Source: SIG673 sp045660565
Lineage (GTDB): Bacteria; Bacillota; Clostridia; Oscillospirales; CAG-272
Direction of reading: 5' to 3'
Assembly (NCBI GenBank): GCA_045660565.1
Contig: JAZRDX010000155.1
Span: forward strand, 1 to 7,241
DNA: 7,241 bases
Part shown: piece after piece, positions 7,202-7,241 of the stretch
How positions within the stretch are numbered: the first letter of the stretch is position 1
Layout of the letters: each line of letters begins with the position of its first letter
The notes under the pieces: model-generated
What the model was told of the DNA's origin: nothing
The model's database searches: none
Seen by the model: the letters and a program-made list of their open reading frames with translations, nothing else
Made by a program: the position numbers and the translations under genes

Positions 7202-7241
7202 CCGAATGTGCAGAATATTTACTGTAATAAACGAAATAAAA

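Overview
The window reads as one minus-strand transcription unit from a low-to-mid GC bacterium. I judge it to be a Clostridia-type member of Bacillota, probably host- or gut-associated. This rests on strong Shine-Dalgarno sites, a textbook sigma-A-type promoter, short AT-rich intergenic gaps, lipobox signal peptides, and BspA-like (LRR_5 type) leucine-rich repeat proteins of the kind abundant in gut Clostridia. The taxonomic call is inference, because no rRNA or marker gene is present.

Layout, read right to left in the direction of transcription. A promoter near 7173-7201 is followed by a small HD-domain metal-dependent phosphohydrolase (6539-7132). After 24 bases comes a 468-residue lipoprotein with a short LRR block (5108-6514). 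After 49 bases comes a 724-residue paralogue with two LRR blocks (2884-5058). After 21 bases comes a third paralogue of at least 954 residues with a very long LRR array (2862 down to base 1). This last frame is still open at the left edge, so its C terminus lies outside the window. No intrinsic terminator is visible between any of the genes, and no stretch over 300 bases lacks a gene.

The three lipoproteins share one plan: signal peptide with lipobox cysteine at residue 25-27, about 300 residues of beta-rich sequence that looks like two tandem copies of one domain I cannot name, an LRR N-cap, 2-3 LRR units, and a tryptophan-containing cap. The first stops there. The second and third restart with a second N-cap and add more LRR units. 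Repeat load therefore rises along the operon: about 3, about 9, then at least 21 units. They should be anchored on the outer face of the membrane and probably bind or adhere to something, but no ligand can be read from the sequence. The link between them and the intracellular HD hydrolase is positional only.

I see no CRISPR array, RNA gene, insertion sequence, phage gene or resistance gene. The most interesting content is the graded paralogue series, the unnamed duplicated N-terminal domain, and mosaic nucleotide identity between the second and third genes of the operon that suggests recent duplication or gene conversion.
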